This document shows positions 45,559 through 58,453 of a stretch of DNA of 64,000 nucleotides, piece by piece. Source of the DNA: Gordionus sp. m RMFG-2023. Taxonomy: Eukaryota; Nematomorpha; Gordioida; Chordodea; Parachordodidae. Position 1 is the stretch's first letter, and every line of letters starts with the position of its first letter. Under the pieces are notes generated by a model that did no database searches, had not been told where the DNA came from, and was given only the letters and a program-made list of their open reading frames with translations. The translations under genes and the position numbers were made by a program. The stretch covers positions 11,408,052 to 11,472,051 of the forward strand of contig NC_088776.1 of assembly GCF_954871325.1 (NCBI RefSeq). The letters run 5' to 3'.

Positions 45559-47416
45559 CAGAGTTGTTAACGCTCCTTTTTAAAAGTAGCTAGCTTCCGC
45601 TCTCGCTCTTACCTTCTCAAAAAAGCTAGCTCACGCTCCCGCTACTACATTTTTAAAAGGAGCTAGCTCCCACTCCAAGTAATGGAGTGTCACTCCATAA
45701 CCGCTCTTTTGATTTTCATATTTTTAGAAGGTACACGAAACAAAATCATATTTTTTTCCAAAAAGTTTATATTAAATGATCTATCAAAATATTTATAATC
45801 GTATATTAAATAAATTTTTTAAATTAAATCTAACAAACATCCACGCCTCTCCCCTATGACGTATTTTGCAATATTAAATAACAGTAGGCCTAAAACGAAT
45901 TATTTGTTATTTGATATTCGATTCGATTCGTATTTTACGAATACGAATAGCACAATTATTCGATTCAAAATTTCGAATCGAATATGAATAATGAGGGAAA
46001 TTATTCGAAATTATTTATATATAAATATTCGTAATTATTCGCAAATATTTTATTGCAAGTAAAATAAAAAGAAGTAATTAAATTTTCCTAGTGGATATCA
46101 TTTCGTTTTATTTTATTTCCTATTATCAAATATCAAATCATAACAAGTTATATTTGCTGAAAAAGTTTAATGGAAGAAAAGGAAAAGCTTCAAAGTAAAA
46201 TATAATTATTTTATTTTGATTGTTTCTCTTTAATCATTTTTGATGTTATGAACAAGTCAAAACATTTTTATAGAGTGTGCCTCTTTCCCATATTCTCGAG
46301 CTCCTGGCAGATAAATAACTAAATTTTTTTGACTAGTTCTTATTATTTGATTAAGAAATCCTTTTCCCATTTAGTAACCTTATTTTTGGCAAATTTTAAA
46401 GACAATATAATTCAGATAGTGCAATATAATATCTTCATCCTCTATTACATTGTCATAATCACCTCTAAAAAATTATATTAATAATTAAATAAAGGAAATT
46501 TATGCCACTAAAGTTTTTTTAATAAATAAAATCTATAATGAAATACTTTCTAAAATTTTGTTATATTTTATATGCAAAAATGACAATTAGTTTAGAGAAT
46601 CCTTAAAAGTGTCATCTTTAAACATCTGTAAAATTTTTTTTGCAAAATATTTTATAAGCTTTAGAAATTTTTTTTTTTAATTCAAGTATAAAAAAGGAGG
46701 TTGAACAAGTAATGAGAAAATTAAAATAAATATTAAAATATATTTAAAAAAGCATCATATCTAACAACCCAAGCTCAACTATAATAAATTGCCCAAAAAT
46801 AATTATAACCATTTAAAAAAAAATTATTCCAAAATAAAAAAAATATAGTTATCATTTCGTATTTAAAATAAATATTTTTTTACTTTTAGATGCTTTTTTA
46901 GATTGGAGCTGCTCACTTTTGAAAATGAAATACTTTTACTTAAACACAAAAGGCATTTTGATTGACCCTTAAATTTGTTTGATCATTTGGATCAACATCT
47001 TTTAGAAGTTTTAAATATTTTTTGCATGATGGAAATGGAAATTCGATTTCTTCTTCTATGATCTATAAATCCATAATATCGATAACTATTTTTTATTATA
47101 TATCTATAAAATGAATATTAATATGACTTACAAGATTTTCCAAAAAATATTTTCAATATAAAAATGAAAAACTTGATGTTTAATATTTAAAAAGATTAGA
47201 AGAAAAACCAATATAAAACTCGGCTCAACATTTAATAATGGATAAATTTAAATAAAATAAAATTTCATTTTTATCGAATTTTAATTAACAAATATTATTA
47301 ATATTTAAAAAATAATTTAATTTATACCTTAAATTTAAAGGAGAGGTGGAGCGGCGTTCCTCCCCTCCAGCCCTAAAAGGAGCTAATTCCTGTAGTTCCG
47401 CTCCTTAACAACTCTG
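45559..47416 (-). mobile_element. Degenerate hAT element, 1858 bp
   Basis: Left end CAGAGTTGTTAACGCTCC, right end TTAACA ACTCTG preceded by GTTCCGCTCC: inverted CAGAGTTGTTAA(C/G)G termini followed by repeated GCTCC/GGAGC motifs on both sides. Flanks ATAAAAAT and AAAAAATA are too A-rich to prove a duplication. The interior holds BED-finger remains and, near 45889, a start like that of the 19122 element (TAGGCCTAAAACGAATTATT), possibly a nested insertion. Confidence 0.7.
46880..47060 (-). pseudogene. BED zinc-finger remnant of a hAT transposase
   Basis: Minus strand: EIEFPFPSCKKYLKLLKD, then after a frame change KCLLCLSKSISFSK and SSSNLKKHLK. The CxxC plus NLxxHL spacing is that of a BED finger. 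The rest of the transposase is not readable. Confidence 0.6.
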
Positions 47417-49449
47417 AAAAAATATATATTTGATAATGCATATAATAAAAAAGTGAAATAATAAAATATTTGGACTCATCAGCTAAGGTCTGTCCATGTA
47501 AAAAATATGTAGTCTTTTTTTTTAAAAAAATAAAAAAAGGAATTAAAAATAGTAAACAAAATTAGCAGTCAAAATATAAAATCAAAATTAACAAAAAAAT
47601 ATATATATGTAAAAGGAAAATAAAAATAAAGTATGTGATATAAAATATTTAAATAAAATAATTTGATAATTAGAAAGAAATGATATAAAGTGTAAATATT
47701 TTTAGCTTATGAGTTGTAGACTTGACTTGAATTTATTTTATGTTATTTATATTTTATAATATCTACCCCATCTTTTTAATAAAGATAAAAAAATACTACA
47801 TGCTCTTGTAATGCTTGGTATTGCAGGAGGTTTTTAAAATATGTTCCTTTATACAAATATAATTGTTTCGAAACAAAAAAAACATCAATATTAGCAAGTT
47901 ATTTTTCGAAAAAAAACATTGTTCTTCTAAATAATTATTTTTTAAAAAAAGAATTTTCCAAAAACAATTCTATATTTGAAAACAATCAATTTTTTTAAAA
48001 TTCTTTTCTAAGGGAAATTATTATGATAATATTTAATTTAAAACTATAAATAATAGGAAAATCAGGTATTTACACGAACATTTACTTGATTGAAAGGTAA
48101 AATAATTTTTATAACTCAGTCAACTCATCACTGAGGTAATTTCTTCATACTCATTTAAATGACATTTCTACCAAAATATCAAAGATAAATTGACGTTTTT
48201 CCAAAATATTTGGATAATTTATTCTATCCTATTTTTCTCTTTATTATATTATTTGGTCCATGTTAGATAAGATATAATGTTCCAGTACTAAATCTTTAAA
48301 AATAATTCTTAGATTATTAACCCTTTTCTCTTGTTTAATTTAATTGAGTATTACAAAATATTATAAGAACCTTTCTATTATTATTTCCTGTGTTTTATTT
48401 TGAAAAAAACTTGTTGCTTTAGGTTTATGCCTTAATATTAAGTTTTGGTGATAAATAAAAAAAACCTCTTCCTTATATGATTTTTAGAAAATATATCTAT
48501 ATAGCCCCGTTTTGTAAATAGTATTAAAATAAGATGGGATTAACTCATTTTTCGATTAACCCTTAGTTTTAGTGGCCTAGGCTTGGAATATGAAATATTA
48601 AAATGTATGAATTTCTTCTATTGCTTTTATTTAATTTCACTCATATAAGTTAGCTCGAGATTAAATCTTATTCAATTTTTAGATTACCTTATAATTTTAA
48701 CAATTTTACATTTTAGACAAGTTGAATAATTTTAAAATATCATAAATTATGCCATAAATTTATTTATGAATATAACGTAATATTACAATGAATGTCAAAA
48801 AAAATTGTAACACTGATTATATATCCACATCGCTTTTTGTACTCAATAATTTTTTATCTTTTCCAATGTTCTAAAATGTTATTAAATGAAAATAAAATAA
48901 AATAAAATTAAGTATATATTTAATTTAACATCCTTTGTAATAATATACCTCAAATGTTGATTAATTTATGTTTAATTTAAATTCACATTTATTTGACAAA
49001 CAATTACCATTATACACCAAAAATATCACCCCTTTTTAAGTAGAATATGTAGGATTCAAATTCTGGCGAGGCCAATTTTTCTATAAAAATATATTTGTGA
49101 ATATATATTTTTGTACATTATGAAAAATAAAAATGTCCTGGGCAGCAGAATCAAGCATATAAACAATTGTGAAAAGTAGAAGCTATCAAAATAAAATATT
49201 ATATTAATGATTTGATTTGTTTTTTTAATATGTATTTTTGTTATAAATCAATATTTATAATATTCGTTAAATAAACAGATTTTTAATAATTTTTTGTATT
49301 AAAAGAGAATATTAACGTAGAAGGCATTTCTTAAAACAACTATAATATCAAACTGTATAATTGCAAACACAAAATTTATTGATTCATATAACACATACGA
49401 ATGAAAGACAGGATATAAAAATATAATAATAAGGATATCACATTATGAT
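47417..49449. other. AT-rich non-coding stretch
   Basis: Two kilobases with A/T runs and no supported ORF, element end or repeat. Confidence 0.45.
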
Positions 49450-49828
49450 AGATGATATGGGTGTTAGGTTTTTTATTTTCGGGCTTGGGTCTGGTTGTAG
49501 GTGACCGACCCGAAGCCCCACCTGATAAATAAATATCTTAATCCCAAATAATAATTTTAATTCAATGTCATTTTCAATTATTATTTTACATAACATACTT
49601 TTACCAAACTATTTTGCCTTTGTGTTATAATCACATACTTTATTTACATATTATTCCATCAGGTTAATTAAAAAATATTTATCTAATATATTTAATTAAA
49701 TATCAAATTTTTAATATTTAAAATAAAATTTAGTCGGGTTCGGCTCGGGTTTGGATCGGTTTAAAAAACTTGAATTCTGGCTCGGGTGGGGCTTGGGCCG
49801 TAAAAAGATTACTTTACAGACCTCTAGT
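49450..49828. mobile_element. hAT-type MITE, family 2 (TAGAGGTCTG end)
   Basis: The right end CAGACCTCTA (reverse TAGAGGTCTGTAAAG) is shared with elements in CDT1 introns. Subterminal tracts GGGCTTGGGTCTGG (left) and GGGTTCGGCTCGGGT, GGGGCTTGGGCC (right) resemble those elements. The left boundary is uncertain, and no clean duplication was found. It interrupts a region resembling repeat R4. Confidence 0.5.
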
Positions 49829-49847
49829 TTATATACCATTAAAAATG

Positions 49848-49965
49848 AACCATATTCTTTAAAGCAATTTAATATTTCACATTAATTTCCTTGATTATCG
49901 CTTGTCTTACTTTCATCGTGCCCTCTATGGGGAAGTTATAACTTACCACATAATATTATAAATCT
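49848..49965 (+). repeat. Dispersed repeat R4, second copy
   Basis: Matches 42560-42690 (ACCATTAAAAATGAA, TTTAATATTTCACATTAATT, ATCGTGCCCTCTATGG versus ATCATGTCATCTAAGA). Confidence 0.5.
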
Positions 49966-50539
49966 AAAATATCGTTCCAAATATTTTCAAAAAGGTATTC
50001 TTCTTGAGGCTGCGTGGGGAAATTACAGCTTGTAAAATAAAAAATACAAAATTTGATATATATTCAATCCAAGGAGATTTGTATAACCCAAATTTAATCT
50101 TCTATCTTTCCCCAAGTCAATATATGGTAGGTCTGCATGAAGTAAAATATGTAAAAGGTTTTCTGAAAATAGTAATAAATATTATATTTGAAGAAAAATT
50201 TTGTTAAAATAGATGAAAAAATGTTTAAGAAGATACAAATATTACAGGTATAAATATTACATAAATTATATAAAAAGTATAAATAGAGTACATCAGATTC
50301 AACTATAAAAGCCTTGTGGACCACACCTAATTAGATATCCCTCTTTTTCTTTTTTTTTTAAAATAATTTTTTAATTTTTTTTTCTTAATTTCCCTTCTTT
50401 TAATTATATGTTTTTATATTGATTTTTTTGTTTTTAATATATATTTTTAATTCAATAGTGTATATAAATGTTCATGTTTTAATTTTTTTACCGAATAAAG
50501 TTTATTACAATAAAAAAAATAAATAAATAAATATTTTAA

Positions 50540-51007
50540 TTATATTAAAAAATTACTACGATTAGAGTTTTTATCTCCGTATTCGGCCTTACATAAAGAT
50601 TCCAATGTTTTATTATTAAAATATCTTATAAATTAATTAACCTATTTTCTTTTAATTATTATTCTTTCTACACTATCTAAAAATAATATTAGTTAAAAAA
50701 AATGTATTCTTGGTTTAACTATAACTCCTTTACCTTTACAATCAGACTTGCCATACCACCCTTATCAAAATTCCATGCCTATATCTAATTTTATCTTTAA
50801 CAGAATTATTATATCCAGATTAAATCTCACATATAGCTTTTATTGTATTACAAATAAAATATCTTATTATTCTTCTCTTAACATTTTTTCTTCCATTATT
50901 TATACTTTGTTAAACTCCGACTTCCATATTTTGTCTAAAATATCATCACTATTGTTCCTAATTTTAACATTTGAAACATTCATCTCAAAATCAATATCTT
51001 TTCTCTC
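50540..51007 (-). CDS. Possible small multi-exon gene, unrecognised
   Basis: Three exon-like pieces on the minus strand: 51007-50906 (TTAG acceptor; ERKDIDFEMNVSNVKIRNNS, then DDILDKIWKSEFNK; GTATAA donor), 50778-50734 (TATAG acceptor, same phase; AWNFDKGGMASLIVK; AAG|GTAAAG donor), and 50624-50540 (TATAAG acceptor; YFNNKTLESLCKAEYGDKNS, stop). An AATAAA follows within about 60 bp. The first two join in phase; the third needs a different phase, so its boundary or membership is doubtful. Composition is typical of soluble coding sequence and stands out from the AT-rich flanks. A possible first exon (MEKNLIVPLTIF near 51340) is speculative. Confidence 0.4.
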
Positions 51008-51984
51008 CTAAATATGTAAATGTTTTAATTAAATATACTTGTATGTTTATACAAATAAGTATCGTATGCTGGTAAAAACTTTCTTAGAAAGAGGCATAGT
51101 AATTTAAATAGAATGAGTAATATAGTTGATTAGTGATTTTTAAATCGGTTAATAAAAATTGCTGTATTAAATTGGATTAATTATATTATTAAATGATTAT
51201 TTTTTGATTTGGATTGTAAAATAATTTAAATAATATTAAATAATTAATTTAAAAAAAAAATAAATATCAAATCTATATATAATACAGAATTTATTTCTAA
51301 AAAAATCGTTAAGGGGACAATCAGATTTTTTTCCATTTAACTATTCAAATAAAGGGTACTCAAACCTCTGCGCTTGTTCTACCCCTTATGATGTTACTGT
51401 CATAAGAAGCAACATAAAATAGCAAAATATACATAAAATTATAATTATCAATTTTTATACCTATCTGTCACTTGCTACTTTTGATAATTATCAAAATTTT
51501 AGTCTCCTAAATTAGTAAATGTACAAAAGAACCTATATTTTTCTTCCGACAAATGCAATAGTAATATAAAAGTTACATAATTTAATGGAAGTCTCTTAAC
51601 AGAATATTCTTATTAATTTAAATTTTATCTCATAAATATTTTAGTTTTATTTGCATTAATTTTGTTTTTCTTTTATTTCTAATGTTGTATTTATTTTTTT
51701 CTATATAAAATTTCACACTTTTATAAAAATTTACACTTTTATAAAAATTAACACGTTTAATTGAATTCAATTTCTATAATAAATAAATATTACATTAATT
51801 AAATTTAATAATTTTGCATGATATTATATAAGTTTTATAAATAAGTAATACATTATCATTAATATTTATAATAAAAACATTTATAGAAAATAAAATATTG
51901 AAATGTTGTAAATAAAGCAATAGAATTAATAATAATTATACCTAGAGGAAATTACTTGAAAAATAAACCCGCCTTTTTTTAAAA
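51008..51984. other. Upstream region of CDT1
   Basis: About 1 kb between the possible minus-strand gene and CDT1; could serve as a shared divergent promoter. No diagnostic box, repeat or ORF found. Confidence 0.35.
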
Positions 51985-54900
51985 ATGACTACAAAATCCG
52001 CGCTAATTACAGATTTTTTTCCTAAAAGAAAAAGAATTCAACCTACGTATGAATCACTTAAAAAGATAAAAAGCTTAGAGGAGGAACCGAAAAAAAAGTA
52101 ATTAATTTAATTGAGATTTAATTATTTGATAATTGACAGAGCGAAATGTATTCAGAATTCATTTGACAATGGTAAGAGTGGAAAATTTTTAACACAAAAT
52201 CCTTCATCAAAACTAGCAGTAAACATAAATTAAATATATTTTTAATTATTTATAAAAGGAAGCTGAAGATACCTTGAAAGAAAAACATCAGATTCAAGAT
52301 AAATCTTTTTTAAAAGTAATTTTATAATTATTTTGCCTCAAATCTTTTTATAGAAAAATACACTAGAGAATATCAATTCAACAATAAAGTCTTTTTATAA
52401 AATTGAAAAAGAAAAACATGTAGAAAAAGAATTCAAAAATCCTGATTTAAAACTAACTATCTTACCTTCAGAAAAATCAAACAACTTTCCACTACCAACT
52501 AAATATTTAATTTTATTTGATATTTTTAAACAAGCTGATCATATTGTTAGCATATATTATAATAGAAATGAAACCTGTTGGTTTAGTAAACTCAAAGAAG
52601 GAATAGAACAAATGAGAAAAAAGTAATTAATTTATATATAAATTATTAATCAAATATTTTAGGAGATTTTTGGAAGATCACTTGGGACAAATTAAAACAG
52701 TTTATCCAGAAGCATATATATTATCAATGGAAAAATTAGGCCTGAGATGTAGATTTATTGATAGTGCAAATAGTGATGATTATAAGCTAACCATAAAACC
52801 TTTATTATCAACAAGTTCACTGATATAAATTTAAAAAAATTAACATTTATATTTTAGATCAAAATTCAATAAATGCAACAAAAAATATTTTTAACCCTCA
52901 AATATTGATAAAAAGAAGAGCAATATTTTATCATAATTTGCTCAATATAGTCAAAGATTATCATAAAGTTTTCTTTATTATTGTACATACATTGTAATTT
53001 TATTTCAGAAATTTCTCATAATGGAAAATATTATGACCCAACTTAAAGATAACCAAATATATAAATGGCATCCAAAATTTGAATTTGAAAAATTACCTAA
53101 TATCCAAGTGTCTAAATTACCAACAAAAAATATTGCTGAACAAACTGACAAAATTTTTACTGCTTCAGATACTGTTAAAAAAATGAATTCTTTTATGAGC
53201 CCAAGAGTAATATAATTTTTTTAATAAAACATTTTAATTAAATACATAAATAGACTCAAAGAGCACTAAATATGGTCTCAAAGCTTAATTCAATGTCTCC
53301 AACATCACCTTTTTCTATGCGATACAATGTTAACAAGACACCTAACAAATCAAGTGCAAAATCATTAAATAGTATTTTGGCAAATTTAGAAAAAACTCCT
53401 ACTAATAATAATATCAACTCTTCAAATAATGGTAATAAATTAAGTATCAAAAAGTCATTCAATTTTTATGCCAATGACTTGGGTATGGAAATTATTGATA
53501 GGCCTAAAAATGATAGTCAAAAAGATGCCAATTTTGATTATGACAATTATTTGCCTAAAATGCCAGAATCTCCACACTTGAAAGGATTATCACCTAGTTT
53601 GATTCAATTGGTATTATTTATTTGTTATTTTAAAACTTTATCAAATTATCTTTTAAATGAGTATGGTGTTCCACAATCTTTTTTGTGAAATCCTCTATTA
53701 AACTTCTTAAATAATCTATGCAAATTAGCCTGGCCCTGCCAATTTGGTGGCCTCTTAAAAATATACATTTACTTTATCTTATTTGATAAATTTTTGTGAT
53801 GACTTTCCAGTCATTTTAGCATTAATTTGAAAATTTGTTTGTTAAATTTGAAAGAAGTTTACAAGATTATTGCAACTTTTTATAGCCAGTGCTGATAGAC
53901 TAATTGATTATTGGAAAGTTTTTGCAAATGATGCAGAAAATGTCTACTATTTTGGTTTAGTGTAAATTAAAATTCTCAATTTGTTGAGAACCTTTTTCTA
54001 CTAAAAATATTTGTAGATTATCAGTTATCCACAGTGGCCATTCACGTTTGTGTTAAAATTTTTAGAGGAATGTTAGCTATGTTGTATTCTGTGGAAGATT
54101 ACCCTATATCATGAGAGAAATACTTCTTGGGATTGTCATGATAAGGAAAGGAAATACTCGTCATGATGATAGAGGGAAATATGTGAGCCAGCGACTTCTG
54201 TCAGATTGCCACAATTGGCCATAAGAATTAGAGATCTGCAAAGTTAGGCCCGTACCTGGCCGTCCATCCCAACCCAAACGGGCATTGGGCTTGACTCGGG
54301 TCTAATTCTATTTAAAATATGTGGGTTCAGGCCGTGCTTAATATTATTAAAAAAATTTCAGGCCGTGTTGGGTTGGACCTTGGAAATTTTATTAAATATA
54401 GCTAAATTTATCAATTTTATATTGAATTTTTTATGTAAAATAAAAATTTTTGATTTAATTTATTGAAACTAAACGCTATATAACATATTTCATTTATTTT
54501 AAGTAATTATAAAAATTAATTTCTATATTTAAATAAATTCGGGCCTGGCCAGGCCGGTAAATTTTTTAAAAAAATTTCGGGTTCAGGCCGGGCCGGTAAC
54601 CTTTTTAAAAAAATTTCGGGCTGAGCTGGGCTTGAAAAATTAATCCCGATGCAGATAACTAATATGAATAGTGCTTATAATCAAAATGGATATTGAGTAT
54701 TTGCTGGCATTTCACATCTGTCATATAATGTCACATTTTCATTTTAAAAGTATATTCATATAACCCCCTGTTGAAAATTAATAAATGTAGCTTTGTGTTT
54801 TTTCCAATTAATATGAGAAATTTTATGGAATGGGACATTTTTTGACAGAGGCACTAACACAACAATGCTGCTGTTGAGTCTCTTATATTATTAAAAAATG

Positions 54901-56992
54901 TATTTAGAGATTCTGCATTATTTTAAAACTGTTATATTTTGCCTGAGTTTGTTCAAGTTACTGATAAAAAAATTGAAACCCTGGTAAGTATTTAGTTTAT
55001 AGCACTGGAACATGTGTAAATGACCTTTAAAATATTTACTGTGTAGAAGATTTATTTGAAAGCCCACCTATTACACATACTAAGTGGAGGCCTTTCAAGT
55101 TGAGTTGCTCTCCCATCAAATGGGAGTTCTAAATTCAGTGTATATATATTGTGGGAATTCTTATTTTGTAGGTTTTAATTAAGCTATGCTACAGAACGAG
55201 TAATTAAGTGGTGATTTTTTTCTGCAAATAACCTTAGATTTTCCTCTCAAAAAAGAGTGCTCTATTAGCTTATAGCTATAAAAATAATGTAGACACTACC
55301 TTAACAACTGCTAAGAATTCATAATATATTATTCATTAGGAAAACGCTACTTAAATGCATTTATGATAAGATTTTTTTTCTTCATAATTCGTTCCATTCT
55401 CAACAACCTATTTAATTTTAAGTCATTCAATTTGTGTTTATTGTTAGTTAAATAAAAAAAAAGAGTATATAAACCTTTTAACAATCCTAAGATAACTTAC
55501 CAATATAACTCTTTATTCATTTAAATATAGGTCAGGGCTAAAGAAGCCCATAAACACATGATGAAAATGACAAGGGATGATGGTGAAGAGAATTATATAA
55601 AGGTATTGGCCAAACTGCCAGAGTTTTTGCGCATCCTGAAGAATTTTTTTGTAGCAGAAAATAAAAATGCTCTATCCCTTCAAATGGTTAACAAAAAAAT
55701 CAAAGAAAGCTATAAGGCTTTAATCGAAAATTCAGGTATATATATAATGATCCCTAATTTTCCACTATTTTATTTATATATAAAGAATAAATAACTTAAG
55801 CCTTGCAAATTAATTTTTGGTTAGCCCATATTTTTATTTTAGGCCTGAGCTTCAGCCCAAAATTTATGATTAAAAAATTATAAATTAAACCTATTTTTAT
55901 GAGATAAAAATCGCTATTTGCTTTGTCTTTATCATAGATAAGCTAAATTTTTTATAGTAATAACAATAGTAAAAATTATTTTTCATGTTATAATTATTTT
56001 TAATATTTTTTAAGCCCAGAAAAAAAATTTTAAGCCTAGACACAGCCCGAAATATTTTAAAAATTTTAGCCGACTTACAGAGCTCTAAAATAACTTGTCT
56101 TAATTTTAATTTGATAAACTAAGCCCTTTATAGTGAGTTAGAGGTCTGCAAAGTCCGACCAAAAAAAATCGAACAAATTGTGTAGCCCAATGTTATTTTA
56201 AATAGGGCCCCAGTTCAGTTTAGGTTCGCTCGTTTTTTGCAGACTTAACTTGATCAACAGCATTTATGTGTTGCATCATTTATAGTAAGCCCGATTTGCT
56301 CAAGTGATGTTAAATTAATCGAAGTCCAATTTACAAAAGCAAGCCAATAATACGTGTAATTTATAAATAAAAAGCGAAATGACGAAATCGCGACAACGGT
56401 TTATGTATATTTCAAAATTTTAGCTATGACGAATCAGTAGTGATTAATTTCGCATCGCTTAAATAAATCGCATTTACTAAAAATTTAACATAAACTAGGA
56501 ACATGAGAATAGAAAAAGAACGAAAGGAGGGTGGTGGCAAAATTGTCCGAAATTCATAAGGTAGGTGTATTCTAAATTAAAATGAAGCACTTGTTTTCTG
56601 AATCAGAGTTTTGAATATAAATTAAAAACGACATATTGGGTAAGCGTGTTGAGATGCAGGTGATCCTTTGAGAGGCATTTTTAATTAATATAAATTGACT
56701 GTCTAAAATTTATAGAATAGGTATATAAAACTTTTAAATTAAAAAAAAATTGTTTAATAAATGATTTCCGAATTAGTGAGGAGTAAATTTTTTATTAATA
56801 CATTTATTAAAATATTATTAAGGTGACTGTGATAATATTCGACCCTATCTAGATGCCCTAAGGCAAGTGGCTCCAGAATGGATTCAGATCTTGAATTTGC
56901 GGAATGAGATATATATCAAAATAGATAGATTTTTGGATACAAAATCGATAACCGATAAAATAAATCAAATTCTTAAACAAAAGATGCAATAA
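51985..56992 (+). CDS. CDT1: CDT1, DNA replication licensing factor
   Basis: Binds ORC/CDC6 and loads the MCM2-7 helicase at origins in G1; restrained by geminin and destroyed in S phase. Ten exons: 51985-52097, 52140-52171, 52263-52315, 52354-52622, 52663-52814, 52858-52967, 53009-53206, 53254-53610, 55531-55735, 56823-56992. All junction phases agree and give 552 residues (human 546). Recognised blocks: PIP degron SALITDFFPKRK (residues 5-16); geminin-binding winged helix from residue 113 (LPTKYLILFDIFKQADHIVS, NRNETCWFSKLKEGIEQM, GQIKTVYPEAY, DYKLTIKPLL); IYKWHPKFEF (human LTRWHPRFNV); FMSPR; VRAKEAHK; C-terminal MCM-binding winged helix with LPEFLRILKNFFV and APEWIQILNLRNEIYIKIDR. Seven small introns (38-91 bp) precede two large ones (1920 and 1087 bp) holding MITEs. 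The donor after exon 5 (GTTCAC) is weak. Confidence 0.96.
51997..52035 (+). other. PIP degron of CDT1
   Basis: Residues 5-17, SALITDFFPKRKR. It has the TD pair and two aromatics of a PIP degron, and a basic residue (Lys16) at the +4 position after the box, the specificity element read by CRL4-Cdt2 on PCNA. The usual first Gln is Ser here. Confidence 0.85.
54229..54661. mobile_element. hAT-type MITE, family 2, in CDT1 intron 8
   Basis: 433 bp, TAGAGATCTGCAAAG to TGCAGATAACTA, flanked by ATAAGAAT (54221-54228) and ATATGAAT (54662-54669), 7 of 8 identical. Subterminal tracts are rich in GGCC(T/C)GG and GGGCTTG. Non-coding. Confidence 0.8.
55797..56087. mobile_element. hAT-type MITE, family 2, in CDT1 intron 9
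   Basis: 291 bp, TAAGCCTTGCAAATT to TTACAGAGCTCTA, with an exact 8-bp duplication AAATAACT (55789-55796 and 56088-56095). Contains AGCCC/GGGCT subterminal motifs. The exact duplication implies a comparatively recent insertion. Confidence 0.85.
56139..56260. mobile_element. Family 2 MITE fragment
   Basis: TAGAGGTCTGCAAAGTCCGACC at the left, TTTTTTGCAGACTTA at the right, about 50 bp from the previous copy. No matching flanks, so it is probably internally deleted or truncated. Confidence 0.5.
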
Positions 56993-57239
56993 TTTATTCT
57001 CATTACTTAGATCTCAATTATATTTATTACCAAGTTTTTTTTAAAAAAAATATAGGACCTATTTTTTTTTAATTTTAAAATTATTTTTATTCACTATATA
57101 TATTTTTTAAATGTGTATTTATTGAATATTTTTTAATTTATTTTTTTAAAAATGAAATATTATTTTAAATATGGAAAATCAAAATGCTGTTTTTTTATTA
57201 TAAAGTGTAAAACTGTTTTTTTGGTCAATTTCTAAAATC

Positions 57240-57430
57240 AAATTTAATATAGTTTTAAACGGATCTGTCAAATTTGACCGAACTTAGATAACTGATACTT
57301 GGGCAGAAATTCCTTCAAAATCGGTCAGGCCAGGCCTTAATTTTTAATTCATTCAGGCCAGGTTGGATTAGGACAAAATCTTTATTGGATTAGGATTGGA
57401 ATCGGACCTGGGCAAATTTTAAAGTTTCAT
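57240..57430. repeat. GGCCAGGCC-type element debris
   Basis: Between CDT1 and CaMKI, motifs GGTCAGGCCAGGCC, TTCAGGCCAGGTTGG and GGACCTGGGC resemble the subterminal tracts of the family 2 MITEs. Ends not resolved. Confidence 0.35.
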
Positions 57431-57599
57431 AAATTCTTTTATAAATATTCTTTTCAAAAAATCTAAAAATTTATTTTTTCTCCTAAAAGCTTATAATTTT
57501 GCCACTTCTTGAGTGTGCAAAGTAATTCAACCGTTCCTTGACAACACAAGTTATAAAACTACCGTTTTTTCCATTAATCATTAAAAAATAAATACTTTT

Positions 57600-58215
57600 T
57601 GAGGTGTATCAATACTCCTTTTTGGAGGTCGATCTAATTATACTGATATCGGCCAATTACCGGATCCGATATAACTAATCTGAATTCGTTCGTTTTAGAT
57701 ATTTAAATAAATTTTCATTTTTCAATGTAGTCATCTAATTTTAAAAAAAAATTAATAATTAACTCTATGAATACTGTGACATAAGTCATTTAAAATATAT
57801 TATCAAATTTTAGTAAATCTATTATTTTGGGCTATTTATATCACTTATATATATCAATACGTGTAGAAATTATAATCCCATCCAGTCTAATCGTTACAAT
57901 TTTTTTTAAAAAATTATTTATTTAGCTTATTAAAGCAAAAAAGATTCTTATAAAATATATTTTGCATTTTATTTTTTTAGCATATTTTTAATTTGTTTAG
58001 TGTCTTTTTTATAACTTATACAGTTATATAAAAATGTTTTTAGCAATTAACACATTTTTTTTAAATTAAAAAAATAATATAAAATACTGTAAAATTTTTA
58101 AATTAAGATGAAATTTTATCGCATAGGAAAATTTAATAATATCGAACAATAATTGATATTTAAAAAATGGAAATATGGCCCTATCCTATCTGATTAAAAA
58201 TATCGATCACTACAT
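57600..58215. mobile_element. Possible hAT-like non-autonomous element
   Basis: Left part CTTTTTGGAGGTCGATCTAAT...GATATCGGCC shares its first block with 20463-20515. The right part, reversed, reads GATCGATATTTTTAATCAGA and TAGGATAGGGCC, roughly inverse to the left. Interior AT-rich without ORF. Boundaries approximate. Confidence 0.4.
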
Positions 58216-58453
58216 TGAAATATTTTCTCAAATCTAAATAGTTGAAAATCAATTTTTATGATAAATAAAATGTTATTTTAATAATTATCACATAAATCTA
58301 TGTGACAATATTTATATTTAAAAAAATATATAAATGACTTGCTAATATAAATATAAAATAAATTATAATATTTATAATAAATAATTTGGAATGCAGAGTT
58401 TATGTTATGAAATAAAAATATATTGTAATAAATTTGGAAAAATATAATAGTCT

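Noticed and set aside
50748-51011. 87-residue plus-strand ORF
   Set aside because: Antisense shadow of the better-supported exon-like pieces on the minus strand.
53256-53462. Minus-strand ORF inside CDT1 exon 8
   Set aside because: Shadow of a confirmed CDT1 exon.
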